A stretch of 64,000 nt of DNA from Maribacter sp. MJ134. GTDB taxonomy: Bacteria > Bacteroidota > Bacteroidia > Flavobacteriales > Flavobacteriaceae. The translations under genes were made by a program, and so were the position numbers. Every line of letters starts with the position of its first letter. Positions within the stretch are counted from its first letter, which is position 1. Under the pieces are notes generated by a model. It worked only from the letters and a program-made list of their open reading frames with translations, made no database searches and was not told where the DNA came from. The stretch spans positions 1,240,001 to 1,304,000 of the forward strand of contig NZ_CP034570.1 of assembly GCF_003970695.1 (NCBI RefSeq), in the 5' to 3' direction. Shown here piece after piece: positions 50,700-60,597 of this stretch.

Positions 50700-53480
50700 C
50701 TAGTTTTTAATGTCTGAATCATTTTCCTTCATGGCGGGCATTTTAGGTTTACCGTCCGCATCAATTTCAATTATTGCATCAAAACCAAGTTCATCCAGCT
50801 TATCAGCGATTTTTGCCCTATCTCCGACCATAAACCAATTCACAGCATCTGGTTTTACCACACTTTTACTTACATCCCTTACTTCCTTCAGGGATAGGTT
50901 ACGAACGTTACTATCATAATTCTGATAGTAATCGTCCGGTAAGTTATATTTCACCAGATTGGCAACGGAACTATTTACGGCACTATTGGTTTCCCATTGT
51001 CCCGGTAAACTAAGAACTTGATTGGTCTTTACTTTGTCCAACTCTTCTTGGGTCACTGGTCTCGTTGAAATAAACTCCGAAATTTCTTTTCGCAATTCGG
51101 TCACAGATTCCGCAGACTTGTCAGTTTGTACGGGAGCATAAACTATAAATGGCCTTTCTTCTTTGGCCCCAATTACAAAACCGCCGGCGCCATAGGCCCA
51201 GTGCTTATCTTCCCTGAGGTTCATATTTATCCTGGAGGTGAAATCACCACCTAAAATACTTACCATTTGTTCCAAGGCAATTTGAGGAATAGCTCCATAT
51301 TTACTGGTTAAATGCCCTGCAAGAATAACGGACTGCTCAGATTCTGGCCTATCCATAAGATAAAGGGTGTTCTTGGAATTTACTTGAGGTTTAGAAAAAG
51401 TAATTGACGGTACAGTCGCTTTCTTCCATTTTCCAAATGCCTTCTCTAATTTATTTTTCAGCGTGACCATATCAACGTCTCCCGTTACCACCAAGGTTGC
51501 ATTATTAGGTCTGATCCAAGTTTTATAGAACTGTTGTACATCATCCCTTGTTAAATTACCAACGGTGTCCTCATAACCGGTACCGGTGTAGGGATTACTG
51601 TAGGGGTGACCTTCGCCATATAAGTATTTATTCATTACACGTAGGGCCATTGAAATTGGTTGCGATTTCTCCTGTTTAATAGCATTGATTTGCTCACTTT
51701 TTAAACGATCAAACTCACTTTGAGGAAAAGCAGGATTTAAAACCACATCCGCGAATAAATCAATACTTGCATCCAAACTGGGTTTCAGAGTATTTAGATA
51801 AACGTTAGAATTATCCTGACTCGAAAATGTAGAGAGACTTGCTCCCAACAATTGTAGCTGCTCATTAATTTCAAGTGAATTCATTTCTTTGGTTCCTTCA
51901 TCAAGAAGATTCATAGCCAAATCGGCGGTGCCAGGGCTAGAAAGAAAATCTGTTTTGTAACCTGCATCAAACATCATATTCATTACCACGGTAGGAACAC
52001 CGGCCCTTTTCGCTAAAACCACATTAAGTCCATTGGCTAATTTAGTACGTTCCAACATTGGAAACTTCGACGTCTTGGTGGTACCCAATTCTGGTAACTT
52101 AGAACGGTCTACTGTGGATTTCTCAACGGCATACTCTGGAAAGGGATTACAGACCAAGATGTGTTTTCCTTGAGAGAACCATTTCTGAGCAGTATTCTTT
52201 AAATCCGAAATAGTGGCATCCTCTACATATTTTAATTGCGTTTTATAATATGATGCGTCTCCGTGATAAGTTTCGTTAGAAGCTAAAATATCCGAAACAC
52301 CACCAAAACCTCCGATTCTTTCCAAACCTTTTATAAAACCGGAAAAATAGGCCGCTTTAACGCGCTTTAATTCCTTTTCAGTAGGGCCCTCGTTCATAAG
52401 TCTGGTCAGCTCTTCTACCATAATATCTTGAACCCTGTCCGAATCTTCACCAGGTTTTACATTTGCCCAGGTTATGAAACGACTTGCGATTTCACTTGAA
52501 GCTTGAAAGGAAACAACAGAACTCGCCAATTGGTCATCATAAACCAGTCGTTTATATAATCTAGAATTTTTGCCTGTTGTTAGAATAGACGACAGTAAAT
52601 CAAAATGTAAATCCTCCCTAGAACCGAATTCAGGAGAATTCCAAGCGAATAAAATACGTGTTTCCGGCACTCTGTCCTCGTATACCTGATATGTATCATT
52701 TACCTTGTTCGGTATATTAACTTCCTGTCTTTCAATTGTTGGACCCGAGGGTATATCACCAAAATATTTTAATACTTTTTGATACACCTCCTGTGGCTTT
52801 ATATCTCCTGCTACGGCAACAACCGCATTTGCCGCTCCGTAATAAGACTTAAACCACTCTTGTACGTCCTCTAGGGAAGCAGCGTTTAAATCCTCCATTT
52901 CTCCAATAACTGTCCAAGAATAAGGGTGTCCCTTAGGATACATGGCCTTAGTAAGATAGTTCCATTGTTTTCCGTAGGGCTGATTTTCGCCTTGTCTTTT
53001 TTCATTCTGGACAACACCTCTTTGCTCATCCAATTTGGCCTGATCAATAGCTCCCAATAAATGGCCCATTCTATCGGATTCTAGGAAAAGAACTTGATCT
53101 AGAGCGGATACCGGTACATTTTGAAAATAGTTGGTCCTATCGGAATTGGTGGTTCCATTTAAGTCCGTTCCACCAATGCGCTCTAAAGCCTGAAAATAAT
53201 CATCGTTGAAATTTTCACTACCATTAAACATCAAGTGCTCAAAAAGATGTGCAAATCCACTTTTCCCGGGTTTTTCGTTCTTAGAGCCTACATGGTACCA
53301 CACATTTACGGCTGCAATAGGCGCTTTATGATCTTCATGCACCAATAGCGTTAAACCATTTGGCAAAACAAAACGCTCATATTTTATGTCTATTTGATCT
53401 GCTTTGAATTCAAAATCTTGCGCATGTATCTGGGTAGTTCCCCAAATGGCGACTAGTAAAAAGAGAAATAGTTTTTTCAT
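50700..53480 (-). CDS. M16-family zinc peptidase (pitrilysin type)
   Basis: The 926-residue protein from 53480 has a signal peptide (cleavage near Ile-His-Ala-Gln, residue 21). Its first M16 domain has His78-x-x-Glu81-His82 and a downstream Glu in the NEKRQGE segment. A second M16 half (from about residue 480) lacks the zinc motif, as usual. The family forms two-bowl chambers that cut short peptides in the periplasm. The longest frame reaches 53567 but adds residues before the signal peptide, so 53480 is chosen. It is transcribed toward the E1 gene and shares a terminator. Confidence 0.92.
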   Translation of the reverse strand: MKKLFLFLLVAIWGTTQIHAQDFEFKADQIDIKYERFVLPNGLTLLVHEDHKAPIAAVNVWYHVGSKNEKPGKSGFAHLFEHLMFNGSENFNDDYFQALERIGGTDLNGTTNSDRTNYFQNVPVSALDQVLFLESDRMGHLLGAIDQAKLDEQRGVVQNEKRQGENQPYGKQWNYLTKAMYPKGHPYSWTVIGEMEDLNAASLEDVQEWFKSYYGAANAVVAVAGDIKPQEVYQKVLKYFGDIPSGPTIERQEVNIPNKVNDTYQVYEDRVPETRILFAWNSPEFGSREDLHFDLLSSILTTGKNSRLYKRLVYDDQLASSVVSFQASSEIASRFITWANVKPGEDSDRVQDIMVEELTRLMNEGPTEKELKRVKAAYFSGFIKGLERIGGFGGVSDILASNETYHGDASYYKTQLKYVEDATISDLKNTAQKWFSQGKHILVCNPFPEYAVEKSTVDRSKLPELGTTKTSKFPMLERTKLANGLNVVLAKRAGVPTVVMNMMFDAGYKTDFLSSPGTADLAMNLLDEGTKEMNSLEINEQLQLLGASLSTFSSQDNSNVYLNTLKPSLDASIDLFADVVLNPAFPQSEFDRLKSEQINAIKQEKSQPISMALRVMNKYLYGEGHPYSNPYTGTGYEDTVGNLTRDDVQQFYKTWIRPNNATLVVTGDVDMVTLKNKLEKAFGKWKKATVPSITFSKPQVNSKNTLYLMDRPESEQSVILAGHLTSKYGAIPQIALEQMVSILGGDFTSRINMNLREDKHWAYGAGGFVIGAKEERPFIVYAPVQTDKSAESVTELRKEISEFISTRPVTQEELDKVKTNQVLSLPGQWETNSAVNSSVANLVKYNLPDDYYQNYDSNVRNLSLKEVRDVSKSVVKPDAVNWFMVGDRAKIADKLDELGFDAIIEIDADGKPKMPAMKENDSDIKN

Positions 53481-53594
53481 GATGTGTAAATTTTTTGATT
53501 TATCGTAAATATATGATTTCGTTGGTTTTAGAACAATTATTCTTGAAATCTTATAGAAATGACACATATTTTAGGCATTTATTAATCCTTACTA

Positions 53595-53602
53595 TAGATT
53601 TG
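53595..53602 (+). promoter_or_regulatory. -7 box of the APH-aminotransferase gene
   Basis: TAGATTTG matches TAnnTTTG and lies 20 bp upstream of the ATG at 53623. This supports that ATG over the GTG at 53602. Confidence 0.55.
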
Positions 53603-53622
53603 TGTTTCTGTATAGCTTTTCT

Positions 53623-55875
53623 ATGGATGAACTAAAACCAATATTAAACGAGTCCTTTGGACTTACCGATTACTACGTAGAAACCTTAGAAGGTTATGAC
53701 AGCACCAACTATAAAGTCACCACGGCTTCAGGTATGTTTGTACTTAAGGCATATTCATATGCAGAGGAAACGTTCGCGTTATTGGAAGCGGAGCACCGAG
53801 TGTTTCAAAAATTAAAGCATATTAAAACTATTCAAGTCCCTCTGGACATTCAAAATAAAGATAATGAAACGCTTACCCTCTCCGATGGGAAAATTTTTAG
53901 GCTCCTTCCTTTTATCGAAGGTGATTTTCTTGCAGAAATTAAACATTCAAGGGAATTAGCTAGGTCTTTTGGAACAGCATTGGCAGCAATGGATAAAAGC
54001 CTCTTTGGACATTACGATTCCGCTATACAGGGGAAGGAAACGAACTGGGATTTACAGTTTTTTATAAACAACCGGGTGTTTATAGATGATATTGAAAATC
54101 CGATGGACAAAAGTCTGGTCCGTTATTTCTTTTTGCAGTTCAATGAGCATGTATACCCCATTCAACATCAATTTAGAAAAAGTGTCATCCATAACGACGC
54201 GAACGATTGGAACATACTTACCAAAGATGGCACTCTTTCGGGAATTATTGATTTTGGGGATATGTGTCATTCATGGTTGATCAATGAATTGGCAGTAGGA
54301 CTTACCTATCTACTCATGGAAAAGGACAATCCTCTAGAAATCGCCAAAACTGTGTTAAAAGCGTATCATGAAATTGTTCCGCTAGAAGAGATAGAATTAG
54401 ATGTACTCTACTACCTGATAGCGGCGCGTTTGTGTACTAGTGTCTGTAACTCGGCCAACACTAAAAAACGTAAACCGGACTCAGCCTATATCACCATTAG
54501 TGAAAAACCGGCATGGACACTGTTAAGAAAGTGGTTGACCATTAACCCGATTGCGGCTAAAGATGCCTTTAGAGTATCGTGTGGGTTTCAACAAATAAAG
54601 AAAAAAACCCTAAAGAAAGATTTAAGAATTAGAGACAAAAACATCAGCAAGGCCTTGTCGCTCAGCTACAACCGACCCATTCAAATGAGCAAGGCCGCCT
54701 TTCAGTTTATGTACGACAGTCATGGGAACACTATACTGGACGCTTATAACAATATTATGCAAGTGGGGCACTGTCACCCAAAAGTGGTGCTTGCCGGGCA
54801 GAGAGCCATGGCTAACCTTAATACCAATACACGCTATTTATATGACGAACTTCTAAACTATTCGAAAACCCTACTGGCTAAATTTCCAGAATCACTTAGC
54901 AAAGTGTTCTTTGTAAACTCTGGAAGTGCCGCCACTGATCTGGCGATACGCATTGCTAAGAACCACACCAATAGAGAGCACATTATGGTTTTGGAACATG
55001 GTTACCACGGAAATACACAAAATGCCATAGATATAAGCCATTACAAATACAATCACAAGGGCGGAAAAGGCAAGAAGAGTCATATTATAGAGACAAAACT
55101 GCCTAAAGTTTACGGTTCTGGTTTTGAAACGGAACAGCAAGCCTCCACTTATTATGTAAAAGAGGCACACACAAGGATAAGTGAGCAAAGGGAAAAAATT
55201 GCCGCTTTCATTGCAGAACCTATAGTAGGCTGCGCCGGACAAGTGCCGTTACCAAAAAAATATTTAGGCGAGATTTATCCGGAAATAAGAAGACAAGGTG
55301 GACTCTGTATCAGCGATGAAGTACAAGTTGGTTTTGGAAGGTTGGGCAGTACCTTTTGGGGCTATGAGCAGTATGATGTTATTCCAGACATCGTAATTCT
55401 AGGAAAACCAATTGGGAATGGGCATCCGCTTGGTGCCGTTGTTACCACTACCGAGATTGCAGATAGTTTTGATAATGGTATGGAATTCTTTAGTTCCTTT
55501 GGCGGAAACCCAGTTTCCTGCGCTATTGGCAACGCCGTCTTGGAAGTTATTGAAGAGGACAACCTTCAAGAGAATGCAAGAATGGTTGGTGCCCATTTAA
55601 AAAACAAGCTAAAACAACTTCAAGAACGCTTTGAGCAAATAGCAGATGTGCGTGGAGAAGGCCTCTTCTTAGGGGTTGAAATTATTACTTTAGACGGATT
55701 ACCTAATACCGATTTAGCAGCAGATATCAAAAATAAGCTACGTGAGAAAAATATACTCATCAGTACAGACGGACCTTACGATAGTGTACTTAAAATAAAG
55801 CCGCCCTTATATTTTAATATAGAAAATGCCAATAAACTTGTAGATGAACTCCTGATTATTTTGAAGAAATCCTAA
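53623..55875 (+). CDS. APH-type kinase domain fused to class III aminotransferase
   Basis: The 750-residue protein has an N-terminal aminoglycoside/homoserine-kinase-like phosphotransferase domain (about 1-290). It has the Lys strand FVLKAYSY, the catalytic [12 protein letters not shown] and the metal DFGDM. A class III PLP aminotransferase follows (from about 340), with [31 protein letters not shown] and the PLP lysine in [15 protein letters not shown]. Relatives include ethanolamine-phosphate and hydroxylysine-phosphate lyases that work with such kinases, so it may phosphorylate and then lyse or transaminate an amino alcohol. The substrate is inferred. Confidence 0.9.
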   Translation: MDELKPILNESFGLTDYYVETLEGYDSTNYKVTTASGMFVLKAYSYAEETFALLEAEHRVFQKLKHIKTIQVPLDIQNKDNETLTLSDGKIFRLLPFIEGDFLAEIKHSRELARSFGTALAAMDKSLFGHYDSAIQGKETNWDLQFFINNRVFIDDIENPMDKSLVRYFFLQFNEHVYPIQHQFRKSVIHNDANDWNILTKDGTLSGIIDFGDMCHSWLINELAVGLTYLLMEKDNPLEIAKTVLKAYHEIVPLEEIELDVLYYLIAARLCTSVCNSANTKKRKPDSAYITISEKPAWTLLRKWLTINPIAAKDAFRVSCGFQQIKKKTLKKDLRIRDKNISKALSLSYNRPIQMSKAAFQFMYDSHGNTILDAYNNIMQVGHCHPKVVLAGQRAMANLNTNTRYLYDELLNYSKTLLAKFPESLSKVFFVNSGSAATDLAIRIAKNHTNREHIMVLEHGYHGNTQNAIDISHYKYNHKGGKGKKSHIIETKLPKVYGSGFETEQQASTYYVKEAHTRISEQREKIAAFIAEPIVGCAGQVPLPKKYLGEIYPEIRRQGGLCISDEVQVGFGRLGSTFWGYEQYDVIPDIVILGKPIGNGHPLGAVVTTTEIADSFDNGMEFFSSFGGNPVSCAIGNAVLEVIEEDNLQENARMVGAHLKNKLKQLQERFEQIADVRGEGLFLGVEIITLDGLPNTDLAADIKNKLREKNILISTDGPYDSVLKIKPPLYFNIENANKLVDELLIILKKS

Positions 55876-55914
55876 AAAGAGATACTTTTATAAAGATTAA
55901 TTAATTTTGATATC

Positions 55915-56292
55915 ATGAAAAATTCCCTCTTAAAAGATATTGGTTTAGCTTTCTTTAGAATAGCGGTTTCCGCTATGATGCTTTTTCACGGTCTTCCAAA
56001 ATTTCAAAAACTTATCGCAGGTAATTTCGAGTTCGGAAATCCGCTTGGAATTGGTGCGGCTCCTTCCTTATTCTTAGCCGTTATAGGAGAGTTCGTTTGT
56101 CCAATATTACTAATTATTGGCTTCAAGACAAGATGGGCGGCTATCCCGGCAGCAATTACAATGTTGGTAGCGGCAGTTATTGTGCACGGAGAAGATCCGT
56201 TCGGAACTAAAGAAAAGGCATTGTTCTATTTAGTGGCTTTCGTTACCATTGCACTGTTAGGTCCTGGTAAGTTTAGCATTGATAAAAAATAA
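55915..56292 (+). CDS. DoxX-family membrane protein
   Basis: The 125-residue protein has four hydrophobic spans with RIAVSAMMLFHGLPKF in the first and GEFVCPILLIIGFKTRWAAI later, typical of DoxX. Family members are linked to redox or thiosulfate handling, but most are uncharacterised. It follows the fused aminotransferase by 39 bp and ends 1 bp from the stop of holA on the other strand. Confidence 0.88.
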   Translation: MKNSLLKDIGLAFFRIAVSAMMLFHGLPKFQKLIAGNFEFGNPLGIGAAPSLFLAVIGEFVCPILLIIGFKTRWAAIPAAITMLVAAVIVHGEDPFGTKEKALFYLVAFVTIALLGPGKFSIDKK

Positions 56293-56293
56293 G

Positions 56294-57295
56294 CTATAAG
56301 ATTTTTACCAACAGTTCCTTTAATAAATCTGCCTGATTTGTATTGGCAGCACCTACTCCTTTCCCTTTTAAGTCCAGCTCGCGTAAATAGGAAATAATTT
56401 GGCTCACTTTTTTCATTGGGTAATTTCTTGCGGCCGTCTGAAATTCTCCCACAAAATAAGGGTTGATTCGTAAAGCGCTAGCCACATTTTTAGGGGTGTG
56501 GTCGGTGAGACCATGATATTGAAGGAGTTGTGTAAAAAAAGAGTTGAGCAAGGTTACCGTAAGAACAAAAGGATTGTCCTTGGGGTTCTGCGCAAAATAA
56601 GTAATGATTCTGGTGGCTTTTACCACATTACGTTCCCCAATGGCCTTTTTCAATTCAAAATTGTTGTAATCCTTGCTTATGCCTATATGTTCTTCAATAT
56701 CCTGTGGCGTAATTTCGCTTTTTTCTGGAAGTACCAATTTCAACTTAGACAGTTCGTTATTGATCCGGCTAAGGTCAGTACCCAAATATTCCACCAATAA
56801 AATGGCTGCTTTGTGAGATATGGTGTAACCGCTAGAAAGTAATGTTTTTCTTAACCATTCCGTTACTTGGTTTTCATACAGTTTCTTGCTTTCAAAAACC
56901 ACTCCTCCCTTCTTAAGGGACTTGTACAAAGCTTTACGTTTATCTAATTTCTTATACTTGTAACAGATAACTAACACTGTAGTTTCCTGAGGGTTTTCTA
57001 CGTAGCTCGCTAATTTCTCGATATTTCTTGATAAATGCTGAGCCTCCTTTACAATAACAACCTGCCGCTCTGCCATCATTGGATAGCGTTTAGCATTACC
57101 AACAATATCCTCTATAGTGACATCTTTGCCGTACAGCACCATTTGATTAAAACCTTTCTCCTCTTCTGTGAGCACTTTATTACCAATGTAGTCCGAAATC
57201 TTATCAATAAAATAGGCCTCTTCCCCAAAAAGAAAGTATATAGGTCTTATACTTCCCTTACGAATATCATTAACAATCTGTAGTGCTTCATCCAT
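56294..57295 (-). CDS. holA: DNA polymerase III subunit delta
   Basis: HolA opens the beta clamp in the clamp-loader complex. The 333-residue protein has the N-terminal delta domain start RPIYFLFGEEAYFIDKI. It continues with VVIVKEAQHL, LLVEYLGTDLSRINNELSKLKL and the C-terminal helical part. The length and motif order fit. Its start lies 26 bp from that of the divergent nuclease-like gene, so the two promoters must overlap or be very short. Confidence 0.92.
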   Translation of the reverse strand: MDEALQIVNDIRKGSIRPIYFLFGEEAYFIDKISDYIGNKVLTEEEKGFNQMVLYGKDVTIEDIVGNAKRYPMMAERQVVIVKEAQHLSRNIEKLASYVENPQETTVLVICYKYKKLDKRKALYKSLKKGGVVFESKKLYENQVTEWLRKTLLSSGYTISHKAAILLVEYLGTDLSRINNELSKLKLVLPEKSEITPQDIEEHIGISKDYNNFELKKAIGERNVVKATRIITYFAQNPKDNPFVLTVTLLNSFFTQLLQYHGLTDHTPKNVASALRINPYFVGEFQTAARNYPMKKVSQIISYLRELDLKGKGVGAANTNQADLLKELLVKIL

Positions 57296-57321
57296 TCGGA
57301 AAAAATCATCAATTTTGTAAA

Positions 57322-57768
57322 ATGCAACTGCTCAACTTTCCCAGTTACGACTTTAGAGTCAAAAATAGTCAAAATAAAGCCCTGATTTTTGACCTAATCC
57401 GGAAAAAGTTCATCGTTTTGACTCCAGAGGAATGGGTTCGCCAACATGTAGTCATTTATCTCATAAATGACAAAAAATACCCACAAAGTCATATCAATGT
57501 CGAAAAACAGATTGTAATCAATGGTTTAAAAAAAAGATATGATGTTGTAGTTTTCAATCCTGATGGAACCATTCACTTACTAGTAGAATGCAAAGCTCCG
57601 GAAATTAAGATATCGCAGGAGACTTTTGACCAAATTGCGCGGTACAACCTAGATTTAGATGCTACCTATTTAATGGTGACCAATGGTATGTCTCATTTTT
57701 ATTGTCAGATGAGTAAAAGTGATGAAAAATATCAATTTTTGAAGCAGATTCCTGAATTTAGCCGTTAA
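57322..57768 (+). CDS. HSDR_N-type PD-(D/E)XK nuclease-domain protein
   Basis: From the ATG at 57322 the protein has 148 residues. The motif RYDVVVFN...LLVECKAP gives the Asp, Glu and Lys of a PD-(D/E)XK nuclease core, as in the N-terminal domain of type I restriction R subunits. No helicase or methylase gene is near, so it is not part of a complete restriction system. Similar solitary proteins are widespread in Flavobacteria next to holA, as far as I recall. The role is unknown. A longer frame from 57283 overlaps holA and is not preferred. Confidence 0.85.
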   Translation: MQLLNFPSYDFRVKNSQNKALIFDLIRKKFIVLTPEEWVRQHVVIYLINDKKYPQSHINVEKQIVINGLKKRYDVVVFNPDGTIHLLVECKAPEIKISQETFDQIARYNLDLDATYLMVTNGMSHFYCQMSKSDEKYQFLKQIPEFSR

Positions 57769-57780
57769 TTTGTCAACATT

Positions 57781-58782
57781 TTGAAAATAGCCGTAGTCAT
57801 ATTGAACTGGAATGGAGAAGTGCTTTTGGAGCGTTTTCTCCCCGCTGTGGTCAAATATTCGAAAGATGCAACCATTTATGTGGCCGACAATGCTTCTACT
57901 GATGGCAGTATTGCATTCCTTGAGAAAAACTATCCATCAATCGCTATTATTAAAAACAAGGTCAACGGCGGCTTTGCACAGGGCTATAATGAAGCTCTGC
58001 AAGATATTGAGGCCGATATTTTCTGTTTATTAAACTCGGACGTAGAGGTCACCGAAGGGTGGTTGTCTCCCATACCAGATGCTTTTAAGACACTACCGAA
58101 AGCAGCGATTATTCAACCAAAAATACTGGACCTCCTAAACAAAGAATACTTTGAATACGCGGGTGCTGCAGGTGGTTTCATTGATCAGTTGGGTTATCCC
58201 TTTTGTCGCGGTAGAATCTTTCAAACTTTAGAGAAAGATAACGGACAATACGACGATAATAAGGAAATTTTCTGGGCAACCGGAGCTTGCATGTTCGTAA
58301 GAAAAGAAGTGTTTACGGAACTCAAGGGCTTTGATGCCGATTATTTTGCCCATCAAGAAGAGGTAGATTTTTGTTGGCGCGCCAAGAACCACGGTCATAA
58401 GGTATATTATATAGGCACCTCTAAAGTATACCATCTTGGAGGTTCTACCTTAAGCAATATGAACCCGAAAAAGACTTATCTGAATTTTAGGAACTCCCTC
58501 TTCTCCATTACCAAGAACTTACCCCTTCACAAGGCATTTATTATTATTTACATTCGACTACTGCTAGATGGTATTGCAGCCGTTCGGTTTATTTTTCAGT
58601 TTAGGTTTAAACATTTCTTAGCCATCTTTAGAGCACATTTTAGTTTTTACAGGCAGTTTAGAAGGATGTACAGAAAAAGGGAAAAGACTAAATTTTTATT
58701 AAAATACTATACTACAAAGTCCATAGTGTGGTCTTATTTCGTAAATCAGATAACTAATTTTAACATTTTAGTAAAAGATTAA
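57781..58782 (+). CDS. Family 2 glycosyltransferase
   Basis: The 333-residue protein starts with TTG and has the GT2 core: VVILNWNGEVLLERF, DNASTDGSIAFL, NNVNGGFAQGYN-like and DIFCLLNSDVEV (the DxD-like metal site). FWATGACMFVRKEVF and the HQEEVDFCWRAKNHG segment mark the acceptor site. It resembles rhamnosyl- and other transferases of cell-surface polysaccharides. The C-terminus is basic and amphipathic, possibly membrane-associated. It begins 12 bp after the nuclease-domain gene. Confidence 0.92.
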   Translation: MKIAVVILNWNGEVLLERFLPAVVKYSKDATIYVADNASTDGSIAFLEKNYPSIAIIKNKVNGGFAQGYNEALQDIEADIFCLLNSDVEVTEGWLSPIPDAFKTLPKAAIIQPKILDLLNKEYFEYAGAAGGFIDQLGYPFCRGRIFQTLEKDNGQYDDNKEIFWATGACMFVRKEVFTELKGFDADYFAHQEEVDFCWRAKNHGHKVYYIGTSKVYHLGGSTLSNMNPKKTYLNFRNSLFSITKNLPLHKAFIIIYIRLLLDGIAAVRFIFQFRFKHFLAIFRAHFSFYRQFRRMYRKREKTKFLLKYYTTKSIVWSYFVNQITNFNILVKD

Positions 58783-58878
58783 CTAATAAGTCGGTTTAGC
58801 GAAATACAAAATATATAATTTTGGTCTCGCTTAAGGCAAAATCAAGTAAACAACAAACATTAATATAGTTAAACAATT

Positions 58879-59736
58879 ATGAAAAAAATCATTTTAGGAT
58901 TTCTTGGAGTAACGCTTTTATTGTCTTCTTGTGTATCACAGAAGAAATATGCGGACCTCGAAGCAAAACAAAAAGAAACTCAAGATTTATTAAATTCTGC
59001 AACGGTTAAGTTAAATGACTGCCTCGAAGAAAAAGCGACTGCGGCTTCTAGACTACAAACCTTAGAAGATCAAAACGCATTTTTAAAGTCTAACAACCAA
59101 GAGCTTATTAACAACATGGGCAACTTGACAACGTTAACTACAAAAGGTGCTGAAAACCTTGAGAAGTCATTAGAGAGTTTACAAGAGAAAGATTTGACCA
59201 TTCGTAAATTAAACGATGCGATTACAAGAAGAGATTCTGTAAACCTATCCCTAGTTCAGAGTTTAAAAGGTGTTCTAGGAAACTTGGATGATGAAGATAT
59301 TGAAATCAGCGTTGAAAAAGGTGTCGTTTTTGTTTCCATCTCTGATAAATTGTTATTCAGCAGTGGAAGTTACAACGTAACGAACAGAGCAAAAGAAGTA
59401 CTTGGAAAAGTAGCTAAAGTTGTAAACAACAAGCCAGATTTTGAATTTATGGTAGAAGGTCATACAGATGACGTTCCTTACAGAAAGAATGGCGTGTTAT
59501 TGGATAACTGGGATTTAAGTGTAAAACGTGCAACGGCCGTTGTTAGAATTTTACAGAACGATTTTAATGTTGACCCTAAGCGTATGACGGCTGCAGGTAG
59601 AGCCGAGTTTGTACCGGTATCTGCAACAGAGAAATCTAAGAACAGAAGAACTAGAATAGTTGTTCTTCCAAAAATTGACCAATTCTATAGTATGATAGAA
59701 GAAGGGATGAAGGATCCAGCAATTGGAGGAAAGTAA
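58879..59736 (+). CDS. OmpA-family lipoprotein
   Basis: The 285-residue protein has a lipoprotein signal ending at Cys18 (LLLSSC). A coiled-coil region follows (about 22-130, repeated Leu/Gln/Glu heptads) and then a C-terminal OmpA domain (about 150-275) with VEGHTDDVPY and AAGRAEFVPV, RRTRIVVLPK. The OmpA part binds peptidoglycan, so the protein tethers the outer membrane to the wall. A terminator follows at 59755. Confidence 0.93.
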   Translation: MKKIILGFLGVTLLLSSCVSQKKYADLEAKQKETQDLLNSATVKLNDCLEEKATAASRLQTLEDQNAFLKSNNQELINNMGNLTTLTTKGAENLEKSLESLQEKDLTIRKLNDAITRRDSVNLSLVQSLKGVLGNLDDEDIEISVEKGVVFVSISDKLLFSSGSYNVTNRAKEVLGKVAKVVNNKPDFEFMVEGHTDDVPYRKNGVLLDNWDLSVKRATAVVRILQNDFNVDPKRMTAAGRAEFVPVSATEKSKNRRTRIVVLPKIDQFYSMIEEGMKDPAIGGK

Positions 59737-59754
59737 TTCCAAAATAGTATAATG

Positions 59755-59784
59755 AAAAGCGGTCTTAAAAGAACCGCTTTTTTT
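59755..59784 (+). terminator. Terminator after the OmpA lipoprotein gene
   Basis: Arms AAAAGCGGT (59755-59763) and ACCGCTTTT (59773-59781) enclose TCTT/AAGA, and a T run follows to 59784. Confidence 0.88.
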
Positions 59785-59803
59785 ATACGCATATTTTAAA
59801 GGA

Positions 59804-60424
59804 TTAAAGAATATCGAGACTTCCCTTACCCTCTCGTACTACCGTTGGGTAACCTTCGGAAAGGTCAATAATAGTTGAGCCAACATTGCCGCCGTAGCCC
59901 CCATCGACAATAACGTCTACGATTTTTTCCCATTTCTCATAAATTAGCTCTGAATCCGTGGTGTATTCGAGCACATCATCGTCATCCCTGATAGATGTAG
60001 ATACTATAGGATGGCCCAAAGCATTCACTAAGGCAATGGCTATACTGTTATCTGGAACTCTAATACCAACGGTCTTTTTCTTTTTGAAATCTTTAGGTAA
60101 ATTGTTGTTCCCGGGCAATATAAAGGTGTAAGGACCCGGCAAGGCTCTTTTTAATATTTTAAAGGTAGCAGTATCAATTTGACGCACGTAATCAGACAGA
60201 TTGCTTAAATCCGCACAGAGAAATGACCAATTTGCTTTGGCAAGCTTTATGCCCTTTATACGGGCCAATTTTTCCAAAGCTCTTGAATTAGTGATATCAC
60301 AACCCAGACCGTAAACGGTATCCGTTGGATAAATGACCAAACCCCCCTTGCGCAGTACATTTACTACCCTATTAATTTCCTTTGGATTTGGATTGTCTTC
60401 ATAAATTTTTATAAACTCTGCCAT
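59804..60424 (-). CDS. Sua5/YciO/YrdC-family threonylcarbamoyl-AMP synthase
   Basis: The 206-residue protein has the YrdC core KGGLVIYPTDTVYGLGCDITN, the KANWSFLCADLSNLSDYVR segment, GPYTFILPG and GIRVPD. It makes L-threonylcarbamoyladenylate from Thr, bicarbonate and ATP for t6A in tRNA, though YciO-type paralogues may differ. The closeness to YciO (LAKANWSFLC) makes the exact role uncertain. Confidence 0.9.
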   Translation of the reverse strand: MAEFIKIYEDNPNPKEINRVVNVLRKGGLVIYPTDTVYGLGCDITNSRALEKLARIKGIKLAKANWSFLCADLSNLSDYVRQIDTATFKILKRALPGPYTFILPGNNNLPKDFKKKKTVGIRVPDNSIAIALVNALGHPIVSTSIRDDDDVLEYTTDSELIYEKWEKIVDVIVDGGYGGNVGSTIIDLSEGYPTVVREGKGSLDIL

Positions 60425-60597
60425 AGTTCACGTATTCTTAAAAGATAAATCCCTTTTCCTTAACTTAATAAACAAGACTTATTATGCTCCGTAACTCGTG
60501 TCAAATTCAATGACGGCTTTCCCTCTAATGTCTCTTGGGCTTGCCCCAAGTTCATTTACTTTCAAATGACCAAAAAGGAAATTCCTGAACCTAGCCT

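Noticed and set aside
57322-57768. Type I restriction system
   Set aside because: Only the HSDR_N-like domain is present; helicase, specificity and methylase genes are absent from the neighbourhood.
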